Assembly: GCA_034620365.1 (NCBI GenBank)
Contig: JAQGEQ010000284.1
Location: forward strand, 124,001-188,000
Source: Pegea sp. RAD2-039
Taxonomy: Eukaryota; Chordata; Thaliacea; Salpida; Salpidae
Length of the DNA stretch: 64,000 nt
Direction of reading: 5' to 3'
Shown here: in pieces, positions 1 through 10,254 of the stretch
How positions within the stretch are numbered: the first letter of the stretch is position 1
How the letters are laid out: each line of letters starts with the position of its first letter
Made by a program: the position numbers and the translations under genes
The notes under the pieces: generated by a model
What the model was told of the DNA's origin: nothing
The model's database searches: none
What the model saw: the letters and a program-made list of their open reading frames with translations, nothing else

Positions 1-150
1 TTACTTAATCAGAGTCGTAGTGAAACCTTTTGTGTTTTTTAATTTATCAGTTTCTTTACATTAGTTAACTCTGTAATGTAGTAGTTATCACGCCAGTTTG
101 ACACGCAGAAAGTTTAGGGTTTGGGTCGTTTGGGCACAAATTTGCAACAA
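1..150. repeat. Direct repeat, left copy (partner at 7742-7890)
   Basis: The first 150 bases resemble 7742-7890 in the same orientation. Shared words include ATCAGAGT, CCTTTTGTGTTTTT, ATTTATCAGTTTCTTT, CTGTAATG, TTATCACG and GGTTTGGGT, in the same order with small gaps. The copies are clearly diverged, so they are old. The left copy may extend beyond the window edge. They could be ends of one element or two copies of a dispersed repeat; no reverse transcriptase or other retroelement gene lies in the way that would make a long-terminal-repeat reading convincing. Confidence 0.6.
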
Positions 151-1009
151 AGAAAAGACAATTAAACCCTTGTCATTATGTTTAGTATGCTATAGGGTTA
201 TTCAGTGTTAAGTTTTGTGGTTAATATTTTACAGTGAAAGTAAGCAATAAGTAAACCTTCAAGCTTTAACCTAAATATACAAGACATTTAGACAACAATG
301 AAATTTCCCAATAAAAAATCGATAAAGTCCTGGGAATCTTCTTCTCTCGCGACTTAAGATAATCTCACAACGTAAATCATTTGTTAAAAATTAGTTATTT
401 ATTTCTATAGCAAAGTTTTATCGCTCTTACGACCAAAAATGGTTCGACATTAACGCAGCTTGTCATCACATACTTCAGTCCTGAATTACATTTCAATTTC
501 TCAATATGAAGTCATCACCTCAAGGAAGATATTACAAAGTTTGAATCCGTATGAATATTATTAGAAAAGCTTTCATTAGATGTGACTTTTATTTTTTCAT
601 ACATAGAACTTCCTTATGAGCTAAAACATAATCCGCAATATTGAAGTCTTGGGTTTTGTTTAAACTTTTCCTTCTACAAGGACTATTAGCAGAGTTTTAC
701 AAGCTTGAATATCAACTCTTTTTTCTGACCTTGTACTTCTATTTAAATATATTAACGTTGATTGCCGTAATATGGTTCATACGTTAAAAAATTTTGCAGT
801 ATCTCATACATCATCAGGTGCTTTTCATCAAAAATTAAATTATTTGTCATGAATACATGAAAATGTTATTAATTAAAAAATTCTAAAGCAGGTATCAGCA
901 TTTAAGATTTTTACTTAAACTGTAAGTTTAAATTATAAGTTTTTCGTCGAGAATTTAAAACATTTAAACATTTTTACAAGAATTGTTGACGAGGAATTTT
1001 TGGAACGTA

Positions 1010-1810
1010 GTTCTTGATGTTGAAATTCAATTTTTTTATTGTCTGTTCTATTTGTAAGAATGTAATCAAACTCATCTCCTTGCAACATGTAAGACTTGTT
1101 TTCTTTTGTCTTGTAAAATTTTACAAAACTTGAGTATTCATTTACGTTTGAATTGAACTTTATTATAGATTGGTAGTCTGTAAAACAGTTCATAACAGAT
1201 TTTATCATTGTGGAAATACAGTAAAAAAAAACTTGGTTTGTAAATACATTTTTCTATATTTAAACTAAAACATCATTATATTAATTTTGTTAAATAAACA
1301 GAGATGACTTAAAGCCAAGATAATGTTACAACTTGAAACCGTCTACATTTAGTTATATGTATGTTTAGCTATATGTGTATAATACCCTTGATACTAAAAG
1401 CTGTAAAATTAAGGTATTAGTTTATCTACAAGAATAGAGAATAATATATTTGAACAAAAAATTGCCAACACTTCAAACTTTTATACCCAACTTATAATGT
1501 ATTGATTGAAACCGATTATAACCCACAGCTCGAAACGTATTTATGCAACGTTTTATAAACATAAACTTAAAATTATTTAAAATTTACAGTTACTTTCTAA
1601 CCCAAAACCGTTAGGTTAAAAATATTTAATACAGGAAAAACAGTTGTTTAATATCAATCAGTAAAAGTAATTTTTCTAACTGCACAAGCCAACATAAAAG
1701 TAGTCGATGAGTTTGTAGGATTTTTGAACTATGCTTTTGTATATCAGTAGATTAGTTTTATGCACAGCAACCCTAAATCAATTTAGATTCATATTAGAAA
1801 TAAGGACTGC
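1010..1810 (-). repeat. Inverted repeat, left arm (decayed copy of 4550-5290)
   Basis: Read on the minus strand, this arm matches 4550-5290. Its low-coordinate part, within a short minus-strand frame at 933-1208, encodes FTDYQSI, MLQGD, FDYILTN and FQHQ, matching FTDYQSI, MLQGD, FDNILTN and FQHQ of the plus-strand frame at 5077-5763. Its other end (about 1690-1805, plus strand) matches the minus-strand frame at 4501-4695 (VVDKF, FLNFA, ISFMYS). Similarity stops at the same point after FQHQ in both copies. The arm looks broken. I see no homology in 1-930 to the rest of the right-hand frames. Confidence 0.65.
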
Positions 1811-2239
1811 TATAGCTCGTGTTAGATGTTATATGAATGATGATGCCAAATAAAAAAAAACACAGTAAAGACTTTTTTCCTCGCAGATAGTACCTTAAAA
1901 GTAAATTATTAACAAAATTATATTATTTTTTGTTGGCATTTTTATTAAACCTTTTTGATTTTCACTATTTAATGTATTTATTTTCTTTTTGTGGAAACAA
2001 TATGATGTTCCATATTTTTGTTTTAAGAGATGAAGGCTAACAATTAACAAGCTGAAAGTAATAAAATATAATTAAAGTTTTTATATGATAAGAAAAATGG
2101 TAATTAAAAGAGTATGGAATTTTTTTGAAATACTAAGAAGCTAGATAAACATTTTAGAAATGTTTTATTTTAAATTGAAATAAGAGCCAAAAAACAGAAT
2201 ATAATATTGTTTTTCAACTTATACATTTAAACAACTCGG

Positions 2240-3600
2240 CCACCTTGTTTCCACTACCTAATCTAAAGAACTTTTTTCTATTGATTGGTAATTTTTTCTT
2301 TATGTGACGCCTTAATTTGGTAGTAAGCAGACTATTTAAGTCTTTAAATAGCTCTTTTGGCCTTAATAGTTCACACAGAATTCACAAAAATGACTCATTA
2401 CTAAACTTGAAGTAAGATTTGCATTTAAATTCTATTAAACTCCGATATATAGAACCTCAGATAGAATGTCTAACGGATATAGATCATTTGTCAGTATTAA
2501 CTATAGAATTTAATCAAAACTACTTGACTGAATTTGGCGATCTAAATTATCCCTTGTCAACAACCAAAGTAGAAGTTTTTAAATAAACGAAATAAATGAA
2601 TAAATTAGCTTTAAATTAACTTTAATGAAGTAAGCATCATAACCTTCTTTCAGTCTGTGTGATTATGTTTAATGGCATAATACTTAGGGAGATATACCAT
2701 CTTGCCCGAGGCTATTTCAGATAACCATGAATCAGTTAGAAAAGAGGGTAGTTTTATTGGAGTCAAGATAGTGGAAAACAAGGTCCATTTTATTTGTCAA
2801 AGATCTTATGCTGCAATAGATAAATGTTAAATCTTTCTAAGGTAGGAAAGTTTATACTATTGGCACTAGAAGTCACAGTTTCATAGAATGTAGAAGTTAA
2901 ACCAAAGGGCTGAAGCTTGACAACCGAGTCAATATTTATAGTACAATTATCACCACTTTTATCTAAGAAGTCTCCCGTTTTTCGCGCAGCTCTTTTACCA
3001 CATTCTTGTGAAGCTCTTGCTGATTTCTTGTAATGTCTGCATTTATATAAACACTGTTGTTGTTTAGACAGTTACTGCAGAGGTTTCGGAGGGTCAACTT
3101 GTTCTTAGTAGTTGATTTAAATAAAAGTTTCATGATAACGGTTCTGTTATTAGAAGATAATCAGCCCCACAGTGACGCTTTGACGTCATTTTTTGTCAAA
3201 GGAGCTTTGTCCTCCACCGAGTTTAGAAAAGTATTTAAATCTTGCTTTTTATTCCGAATGAGATCATCAGTTTTAGACACAAAGATGTTAAAGATACATA
3301 CGTTGAAAGATTTACTTGCAGAAATTTCATTTATTTTATATAATATACTATAAGTGATTTGTATATATACTTGCTGATATATTATATACAACTTGTAATT
3401 CCATAGTTGATGCGTTGTTAAGTTCCCATTTAGTTACTGTGCATTGACGAAAAGTGATTTATTTATTCATTTTGGATTTTCAAAGAATTTTTTGGAGACA
3501 TCAGCATATGAGAGCTTCTAAGCTTGAATCTTATTTATTACTTCTTCTTGAAAACTGTCAACCTTTTTGTTCAGTTCCTTTATTTCAGCATATATCCTAG
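2240..3600 (-). mobile_element. Decayed LINE: ORF1 and start of ORF2 (minus strand)
   Basis: The minus strand carries pieces of a non-LTR retrotransposon. From high to low coordinates: a coiled-coil stretch (EIKELNKKVDSFQEE, about 3590-3540), YADVSKK, then SFNVCIFN and DDLIRNKKQDLNTFLN (about 3290-3200), an ORF1 RRM-like end with VYINADITRNQQELH and KELREKRE (about 3060-2970), and the opening of an endonuclease domain (FIYCSIRSLTNKMD, about 2820-2780). This order is typical of Jockey/CR1/L2-type LINEs. Many stops and shifts separate the pieces, so the copy is dead. It lies between the two inverted arms. The low-coordinate limit is uncertain; weak coding character (LRPKELFKDLNSLL) persists to about 2240. 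Confidence 0.7.
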
Positions 3601-4545
3601 TACTTGGCAGAACAGAACTACTTTCACCTTATTTAATGAGTATTTTATATTCCTCACAGATTTTTGAAAATACCAGAAGGGACCAATGGCCTTTTTTTAG
3701 AATAATTTACCTTAGACAGAAGATTAAACACTTCTTTTGTCACGCAATATCTGAAATGATTTTATGCTTCCCTTTGCATACACTGCATTATTGATAATTT
3801 CTTAACAATGATGGTATTGAAGCATACACCACAGGTGATAGCTGCATTGGCATATTTCTTTCATGAGTCCATTTCAACTGAAACAGTAAAAAAACACAAA
3901 ATAATTTAGTTACTTAAAGCCTTTATTTTATATAATATAACCTGGATAATTTTCAAATCTATTTCTGTAAATTAGCAAATTTTTGTAGTTGAATAATTTT
4001 AAAATCAAATCAAATTTACTTTTTTTCGCTTCTATTTTAATCTAAATTGAAACATTTCACTTTGTTTATCAATTTTGTAATTAACAATTATTTTATTTAT
4101 GTAAACTACAACTATATTTTACTGCTTTCAGCTTTTCAATGAATGAAACCTTCTTAAAACAAAGACATAGAAGTTCAATTTTTTTCTATAAAAACGAAAT
4201 AAATTATAAAGTGGTGAAAGTCAAGATAATTTACAAAGAAATGTCGGTGAAAAATTATTATAAGTTTGACAAGAAATTAACTTCTAAAGCATTAACAAGA
4301 AAAAATCTATATTCTTTTTGTTTTCTTTTGTTTGTTCCTTTGTATCTTACTGTGTTTTGATTTGTTTTAAAAATCATCACTCATAACACATCAATCATAG
4401 TCGTTATTGGCCGAAGCAGCTCTTGTTATTATTATTTTATTTTAAAAAGGATATCTTATTTAGAATACACTTCCAAGTGATTTAAACTTTCAGAATTGTT
4501 TCAAAAAATCATTATAAAAGTCGATAAACACATTTGTTTCGTAAA
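3601..4545. other. No gene recognised between LINE remnant and right inverted arm
   Basis: AT-rich sequence between the LINE remnant and the right arm. A 73-codon frame (4139-4360) is present but has no recognisable motif or repeat partner, and is best treated as chance. Confidence 0.5.
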
Positions 4546-4549
4546 TTTC

Positions 4550-5290
4550 TTTCTTATACCTAAGAAATCATTAGTTTTGAAAACTTTTGAAACTTTAGGT
4601 TTACTGTACATAAAACTAATCAACTGTATTACATCAGCAAAGTTCAAAAATCTTTCAAATTTGTCGACTACTTCGATGCTGGCTTTTACACCCAAATACG
4701 TTATCTTTACTAACTTCTAACTAACAACTGTTTTCTTGTCTTAAACTTCTTTCTAAGATTTTTTTTGTTTTTAATAATGTAGGCTTTGGGTTAGAAAGTG
4801 GTTTGAATGAGTTAATTTCAGGCTGTATTTTGTAATCAGTCTTAACCAATGTCTAAGCTTGTATCGTAAATTCAAAGAGTTAACAGTTTGTTTACAACAG
4901 ATATTGTTTTCTTTTATCTATGACTGCTACCGTAACTATTTTCAGTATGAAGTATACGTAAGCTTAAATTTATAAAATTTTAACTTTGAATGTTCTTTTA
5001 GTTTTAATGTCAATTTTATTATTTAACTAACTTGATGTTACGACACTTTTGATTAATATAATTATTAAGGTTATTTTTGATTATACTTCTACAAAAACAA
5101 ATTATTTTTCATTCTTTTACAGACTACCAATCAATAACAATGTCTAGTTCAAAAGTAATTCAATTTTCCAGATTTGTAAAACAATACAAGATAAAAGAAA
5201 ACAACTTTTACATGTTGCAAGGAGATGTTTTTGATAACATTCTCACAAATGAAACAGGCATTGAACTGATCGAATTTCAACATCAATACA
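4550..5290 (+). repeat. Inverted repeat, right arm, between divergent open frames
   Basis: Partner of the arm at 1010-1810 in opposite orientation. It contains the start of the rightward frame (5140 onward) and, on the minus strand at 4501-4695, the start of a leftward frame of 64 codons (VVDKFERFLNFADVIQLISF). The space between them (about 4700-5075) would be a divergent promoter. The motif TTTACAGACTACCAATC, an AG acceptor 18 nt before the rightward ATG, is conserved in both arms. The middle of the arm is more diverged than its ends. Confidence 0.65.
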
Positions 5291-5763
5291 AACTGGACCA
5301 TCTAGATGGTGATGTATTTGATTGTATTTCTAGTTCACTGGTCAAGGATAATATTGCATTACCAGGATGTGTTTACTGGATTTCTAAGAATGGATATTTC
5401 GTTAATATCTATAAATTGAAAGATTTCAAAGTTAATAACTCTTCTTACAAAAGGGTTGTAGTTTTTTTATTTTATTATTTTGGAGTTACATTTACCTTTG
5501 TGAATCATAAATCAGTAAGAAATCATTTCATTTGTTTGGAACTATTGAAAAATTGTTTATTTATTGCTGAGGGTTTAGAGTTGAATAAAGTTCTACAAAA
5601 AATTAAAGTAATTGCTTTTTTTTGTTTCTTGTCACAAGTTATAAATGTGTTTGAAACAACATCAAAAGCAAACTTTAAAGAACATAAAAAAAACAATCTC
5701 TATGTTAATAAAAAAGTTTTCTTTTTCTTCATCTTCCTTCAACGTTTCACACAATCAAGTTAG
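5140..5763 (+). CDS. Unidentified open frame 1 of the repeat-linked region
   Basis: The first ATG of this frame is at 5140, giving 208 codons; the frame is open upstream to 5077 without an ATG. The protein starts MSSSKVIQFSRFVKQYK and has no motif I recognise. The first 50 residues are duplicated in the left inverted arm, so this is part of a repeated unit and not a single-copy gene. After about 5450 composition becomes extremely T-rich and hydrophobic, which looks less like coding sequence. A second, longer frame begins at 5645 in another phase and overlaps its end. A splice-acceptor-like TTTTACAG lies just before the ATG. Whether this belongs to a host gene family or to a mobile or virus-like element is not decided by the sequence. 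Confidence 0.4.
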   Translation: MSSSKVIQFSRFVKQYKIKENNFYMLQGDVFDNILTNETGIELIEFQHQYKLDHLDGDVFDCISSSLVKDNIALPGCVYWISKNGYFVNIYKLKDFKVNNSSYKRVVVFLFYYFGVTFTFVNHKSVRNHFICLELLKNCLFIAEGLELNKVLQKIKVIAFFCFLSQVINVFETTSKANFKEHKKNNLYVNKKVFFFFIFLQRFTQSS

Positions 5764-7492
5764 TTTGGTCAAATTACAAACGTATCTGTCATTCTTAGAT
5801 GGTTATGCTTGCGAAGTTATCAGATCAACAAAACAATGTTTTGTACACCAACTTTGTTACTTGCCAGTTTTTTTGAAAACATTCACATTAATTGAAGAAC
5901 TTGTGATGTTTTGTGACTTGCTATTATTCGTTCAATCTTCAAATGCAGATCAGTTATATATTTTCAGACAAACCGTTTGCTCAAAACGAATACACACATT
6001 GTGCAAAAATGAATATAGCAGGCATGCAATTGAAACCGACAGATATTTAATTACTACACTTTCGTCAGCTTTGGTTTGTTTTGATGGGCTGATAGAGCTA
6101 ATTTGTTATTTGAAGTGTACAAACTATAAAACAGCAGAATCTAACAAATATATTCTAACTGGTTTATATGTAAACAAAACTATCTACAAGAAATTAAAGG
6201 TGATTGATTGTGTCTATGGATTGGAAGAAAAACTTGAAGAAAAACGTAAACAGTTTTTTCTTATCAACGATAATATGAACTTTGTCATCAACAAATTTAT
6301 CTTGTTCTCAGTATTAAACTCAGATATGTTTAAATACTTGAAACTTCAAAACTTTTCGCTGTCGATTTCTGACTGTAATAAGAAAATTTCATTATTGATT
6401 CGCTTAGCTTATGCAGTAAGTAATTGTTTGTTTTTATGTTTAACGAAAATATTAGATCAGAATGCTTTAAACCTGTCACAGGATTGTTTACTGCAAAAGG
6501 CTTCTTTGAATTACTCTGGTGGTGAAAATTGCCATATCATAGATAAAAAATTTTATTTACTTGTGGATAAAATCAAGATATACAACGATCTGTTCGTAAA
6601 GGACATGGTAGTTCTGCTATTCTGTGATTGTTTGTTAAAATCACCTTTATCATTAGTAACTAACTTAAAACTGTTATCTCAACTGGAATTTCCATTTGAA
6701 TACACAAACTTTCGAATTGAGAAGACCCAAGCGTCGCCAAAGTATTTAGATTTTATTTTATTTCTTGATATACTTAATGATGAAAAACAACAATTTGGTT
6801 ATTCAAGTTTTACGAATTCGCAGAGTTATTTGTTACGATTTAATGAAAACTTTATTGAGAAACTATCTGAAGAACTTATTCAACAAAAGAACGTTTTTAG
6901 CAAAAACTTTAAACAACAGTCATGGAATGAAAAAGAGGAAACGAACTTGGTTGACTCACTTTTCTCGTTAAAAAGAAACATTTGGTTATTTGCTTCTACA
7001 GTTCCAAAGTTTATCGATTATACAAAAGACCCAAACAGAATAGTAGAAATAATGGAAAACTTTTTTGTTAAGGTTGCGAATATTACAGATGGTATTAGAT
7101 GGAACAATGTCAGCTTGCTTATGTTTGACGGATGGCTGATAATGATAAGATATTTGATGAAAAATGTTCCAGACCTTCCTAACTTGATTATGGATAGCTT
7201 AAAAAAAAATTTTTGTTATCTAAGACAATTGCCAAACTGTTTGAAAGACAAAGTTACAGCGTCTAATGAGGAATGTTTTTTTAGACTGATTATCTGCATT
7301 CACATAACACTAAAAAAAGTAAATACAATTTTTAATAAAAACCCCACGTCTAAGAGTCAGCTAGCTTTGTTAAATAAATACTTTTTAGTTTTAAAACAGA
7401 TTTTTAAAACTAATAAAAAAAAGTTTAGTTTTAAAAATATTTTGAACAAGCTTCAAGATCTGCCTAAAGAATTATCTTTTAGTTTTCATTAA
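5645..7492 (+). CDS. Unidentified 615-codon open frame
   Basis: An uninterrupted plus-strand frame of 615 codons starting at an ATG and ending in TAA, by far the longest in the window. An open frame this long in DNA of this AT content is not expected by chance. From about residue 40 onward composition is protein-like: many Leu, Asn, Lys, Phe and scattered Cys, probably mostly helical. No transmembrane anchor, signal peptide, zinc-binding pattern or polymerase, integrase or protease motif is obvious. The first 40 codons are Lys/Ser/Phe-rich and may not be used. A polyadenylation signal (AATAAA) lies at 7550-7555, 58 nt after the stop. The neighbours are repeats and LINE remnants. I cannot assign a family; it may be a gene of an undescribed element or a fast-evolving host gene. 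Confidence 0.5.
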   Translation: MCLKQHQKQTLKNIKKTISMLIKKFSFSSSSFNVSHNQVSLVKLQTYLSFLDGYACEVIRSTKQCFVHQLCYLPVFLKTFTLIEELVMFCDLLLFVQSSNADQLYIFRQTVCSKRIHTLCKNEYSRHAIETDRYLITTLSSALVCFDGLIELICYLKCTNYKTAESNKYILTGLYVNKTIYKKLKVIDCVYGLEEKLEEKRKQFFLINDNMNFVINKFILFSVLNSDMFKYLKLQNFSLSISDCNKKISLLIRLAYAVSNCLFLCLTKILDQNALNLSQDCLLQKASLNYSGGENCHIIDKKFYLLVDKIKIYNDLFVKDMVVLLFCDCLLKSPLSLVTNLKLLSQLEFPFEYTNFRIEKTQASPKYLDFILFLDILNDEKQQFGYSSFTNSQSYLLRFNENFIEKLSEELIQQKNVFSKNFKQQSWNEKEETNLVDSLFSLKRNIWLFASTVPKFIDYTKDPNRIVEIMENFFVKVANITDGIRWNNVSLLMFDGWLIMIRYLMKNVPDLPNLIMDSLKKNFCYLRQLPNCLKDKVTASNEECFFRLIICIHITLKKVNTIFNKNPTSKSQLALLNKYFLVLKQIFKTNKKKFSFKNILNKLQDLPKELSFSFH

Positions 7493-7741
7493 TCTAAAAA
7501 TCATTTCTGTCTGTTGTGATAGTAAACAAAAAATCAATTAACCTTTTGCAATAAATAAAAAAACAAAATTCTGATATTATTTTCTGTTACCTATTTTGTC
7601 TAAAATGTTAACTTAGTATTGTGCAAACATGGCATAAAGTGAGAAAAAGATGGAAGACCAATTTTTTAAGCATTTTTAATTTGTTAATTTTTTTTCTGTA
7701 AATAACTGTATTTCTTAAAATTAAGATTTAAAAAATAAATA

Positions 7742-7890
7742 AAATACTTGATCAGAGTTGTTGTAAGACCTTTTGTGTTTTTATTTATCAGTTTCTTTTC
7801 ACTTTTTGTCGTCTGTCACTGTAATGTTATCACGACTGCCTAAAGGGCGAAGGGTTTTGGGTTAAAGCCCATACGGAAACATATTTGTAA
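7742..7890. repeat. Direct repeat, right copy (partner at 1-150)
   Basis: Same-orientation partner of the first 150 bases, beginning about 250 bp after the stop of the 615-codon frame. Similarity fades after the shared GGTTTTGGGTT-like block. The separation of about 7.74 kb brackets both inverted arms, the LINE remnant and the two unidentified frames. Confidence 0.6.
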
Positions 7891-7989
7891 AACGAAAAAT
7901 GTCATAATAACCAAACGTTAATAACAACACCTCTAGGAAATGCAAAACTCCGAATTTAAACCCAGAATTCGAGTTTCATAGATATTAAG

Positions 7990-8250
7990 ATGTTAAGGAG
8001 ATCCTTGTTGTTTTCCTGTGTCAGACTGACGTTCTACTTTTTTCCTGCGACAATATTAAGGCTTAGCTGCATTAGTTTTTTAATTCGGTCTTACTGCATA
8101 ACCTTGTTGAAGTTGAGTTGCACACCTAGTCTCTTCATAATTTCTGCCCTGACATACAGCATGGCTGTTCTAGGCCATAGCAGGCCATTTCTTCTTTTTA
8201 TTCCTTTAGGTTTTGATTTTTTAGACTTCAAAAATCTTATTTTATGAATG
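7990..8250 (-). other. Coding-like patch, unidentified
   Basis: The minus strand can be read as KPKGIKRRNGLL, then AMLYVRAEIMKRLGVQLN before the frame breaks. This looks more like protein than the surrounding AT-rich DNA and probably belongs to a decayed repeat. No family can be named. Confidence 0.2.
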
Positions 8251-8744
8251 TGACCCAAAGGTAAGTACCAGGTTGAATATAATCATAAAAAAATGCTGAA
8301 AGATTTTCTGTAATTCCTTTTTTATAATTTTATTTTTTAAATATCTACTTAATAAAGATCACCAACGCAAGAAAGCATCTCAGAACATACAAGTAGCAAC
8401 CCAAAATTTGTAAGAAAATAATATATTGAGTTCGACAAAATATATTTATTTTAACTTTTGGAGTTTAATTCTAAATGTAATTTCTGATTCAAAGTTCCTG
8501 TAGAGTAAGTAGAATTTATTTGAAAAACTTTTATGTAAATGACTTTTAAACTCAAATCCAAACACCTTAAAGATAAACAACCTCGTGCTTATAACTGCTT
8601 TATCCATGTAATGTTTGATTTTCTGATATGTTAGCGGATAGTAGCATCAGTGTTATCATTATTAAAAAAGCTTGGACTTATATCTGTCAGGACAGTAGTA
8701 AACTTTTACAAATGAAATTTACTCTAGTCATTCATTTTCCATCA

Positions 8745-9600
8745 GCAAAAAGTAGGTCTCTCTTACCTTGCACTTCGCCTTTAAACGTGCTGCATTAAAA
8801 AGGTTTCTATCAGATCTGATGACGAAGCAATTGTTGCAAATTCAGTAGAAGATTTACAGATGCTGATATACTGGTTCTTAATAGCATGAAGAGACTTCGG
8901 AATGAAAACTAGCATAAAAGCTCTCAACCAAGGATTGACGTTCCACAGTTAATCAACATCAATGGCTGTAAAGTAGAGGCTGAAGATAACTTTGTTTATC
9001 TCAGTTCAAAAATAGCATCAACAGCATCGATCGAAGCTGAGATTAACAGCTCCATCGGCAAAGCATCCGGCACGTGTGTAGGGCTTATCTCCAGTGTCTG
9101 GGATAATCTGAAGTTGTCTATCAGAACCAAAACTGCTATCAACAGAGCCTTTGTCTGCATTACGTTATTGTATGCCATTGAAAATTGGATTTAGTGGAAG
9201 GCTAGGGTTAGGGTTACGAAAATAAACTAAACACTTTTCATTTCCGTTGCCTTCATTGCATATTACGTTTAAGGTGGGAGATCAAGATCTCAAACAAGGA
9301 AGCCTTAAGGTGCACTGGTCTGTCAAAACTATGCAGTATGCTAAGCAAAGGATTTGCTGACTAGAAGACATATGTCTAATGGATGAGGGACGAGGGACGA
9401 GTCCCAGATAATCTGTTGACAAGGATCTATCTAAAGATAAACGCAACATCGACCGTCCCTGTCTACGATTCAAAGATACCTGTAAGCTCGATAAAAAGCC
9501 GCTTAACATCAATACTAGCAACTGAGAAGATATCGCAGCAGATCGCTTCGAATGGCACTCTCCACTTCACAGACAACTGTAGGACTAAAGGCTTTTTCTA
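8745..9600 (+). mobile_element. RTE-like LINE remnant, C-terminal half of reverse transcriptase ORF
   Basis: Plus-strand pieces match the C-terminal half of an RTE-type LINE polyprotein. In order: SDDEAIVANSVEDLQMLI (the F/Y-ADD box region, about 8815-8865), EDNFVYLSSKIASTASIEAE (about 8980-9040), INSSIGKASGT, SVWDNLKLSIRTKTAINRAF (about 9095-9155), LLYA, then RCTGLSKLCSML, MDEGRVPDNLL, CLRFKDTCK and NTSN-EDIAADRFEWHS (about 9310-9560). The second D of the ADD box is present. Frame changes and stops show a dead copy. The tail after 9600 is T-rich and may be the LINE 3' end. Its 5' half is not directly upstream. Confidence 0.75.
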
Positions 9601-10254
9601 TTCTATTTCATTGTATCTTGATCGTACATTTCCTCTGCATTTCACTGTATTTTGTTTGTTTTTTTTTTTCATTCTTTTCCTTATTCAGCATCTCGGCCGA
9701 AGATATTATTTTCTTTTTTTCGTCACCTTTTGGAAAATACTTTTAGAATGGAAAGTTACAAATCACTTAAAGATTCACAAACGAGATAGAATCATGAGAC
9801 TTGTGATCAGCTATAAAATAAAATATTTCTTTAAAAACTAAATCAGGATGTGTTTTTGTCGCAACTTTTTTAGTTGCTTTTAGAAGTTGACTAAAATTTA
9901 ATTTAATTATCTTTTAGTTGTTTAAATAAATTTCTATACAAAAATAAAATTCGTATTTGCGACTTTTTGTATCGTTTACATCTAAGTTTATGGTAGTTAG
10001 ATTTGCTTTGGAAATATTTATATTCAAGATTTTGCATTCGAATAAACAGTGAAACAAAAAGAATAAATTACAAAATAAATCTTAATATTTTTATACTTTC
10101 TATAGATATTGTACATTACTCTACAAACATTTGTGTAGATTTTGTTTATAAAAAACTGATGAATTCAAAATATTTCTACTGAGAAATTCTCTACCTGAGC
10201 CTAATGTATTATGTAGCTTTAGAATTATAAAAATCATTTTTTAAACAAAAAGAC
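9601..10254. other. Gene-free spacer between two LINE pieces
   Basis: T-rich and AT-rich sequence. An open frame running from the LINE tail (to 9841) is a by-product. I see no other structure. Confidence 0.5.

Noticed and set aside
3057-3353. 98-codon plus-strand frame
   Set aside because: It lies opposite the LINE ORF1 remnant, which explains the region better on the minus strand.
1-7890. Reading the 1-150 and 7742-7890 repeats as LTRs of a retroelement
   Set aside because: No gag, protease, reverse transcriptase of LTR type or integrase motif was found between them, and the flanks cannot be checked for target-site duplication.
8996-9178. Minus-strand frame of 60 codons
   Set aside because: It is the complement of the LINE reverse transcriptase C-terminal region read on the plus strand.
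9202-9215. Telomere-like GGGTTAGGGTT motif
   Set aside because: Only two units; too short to mean anything.
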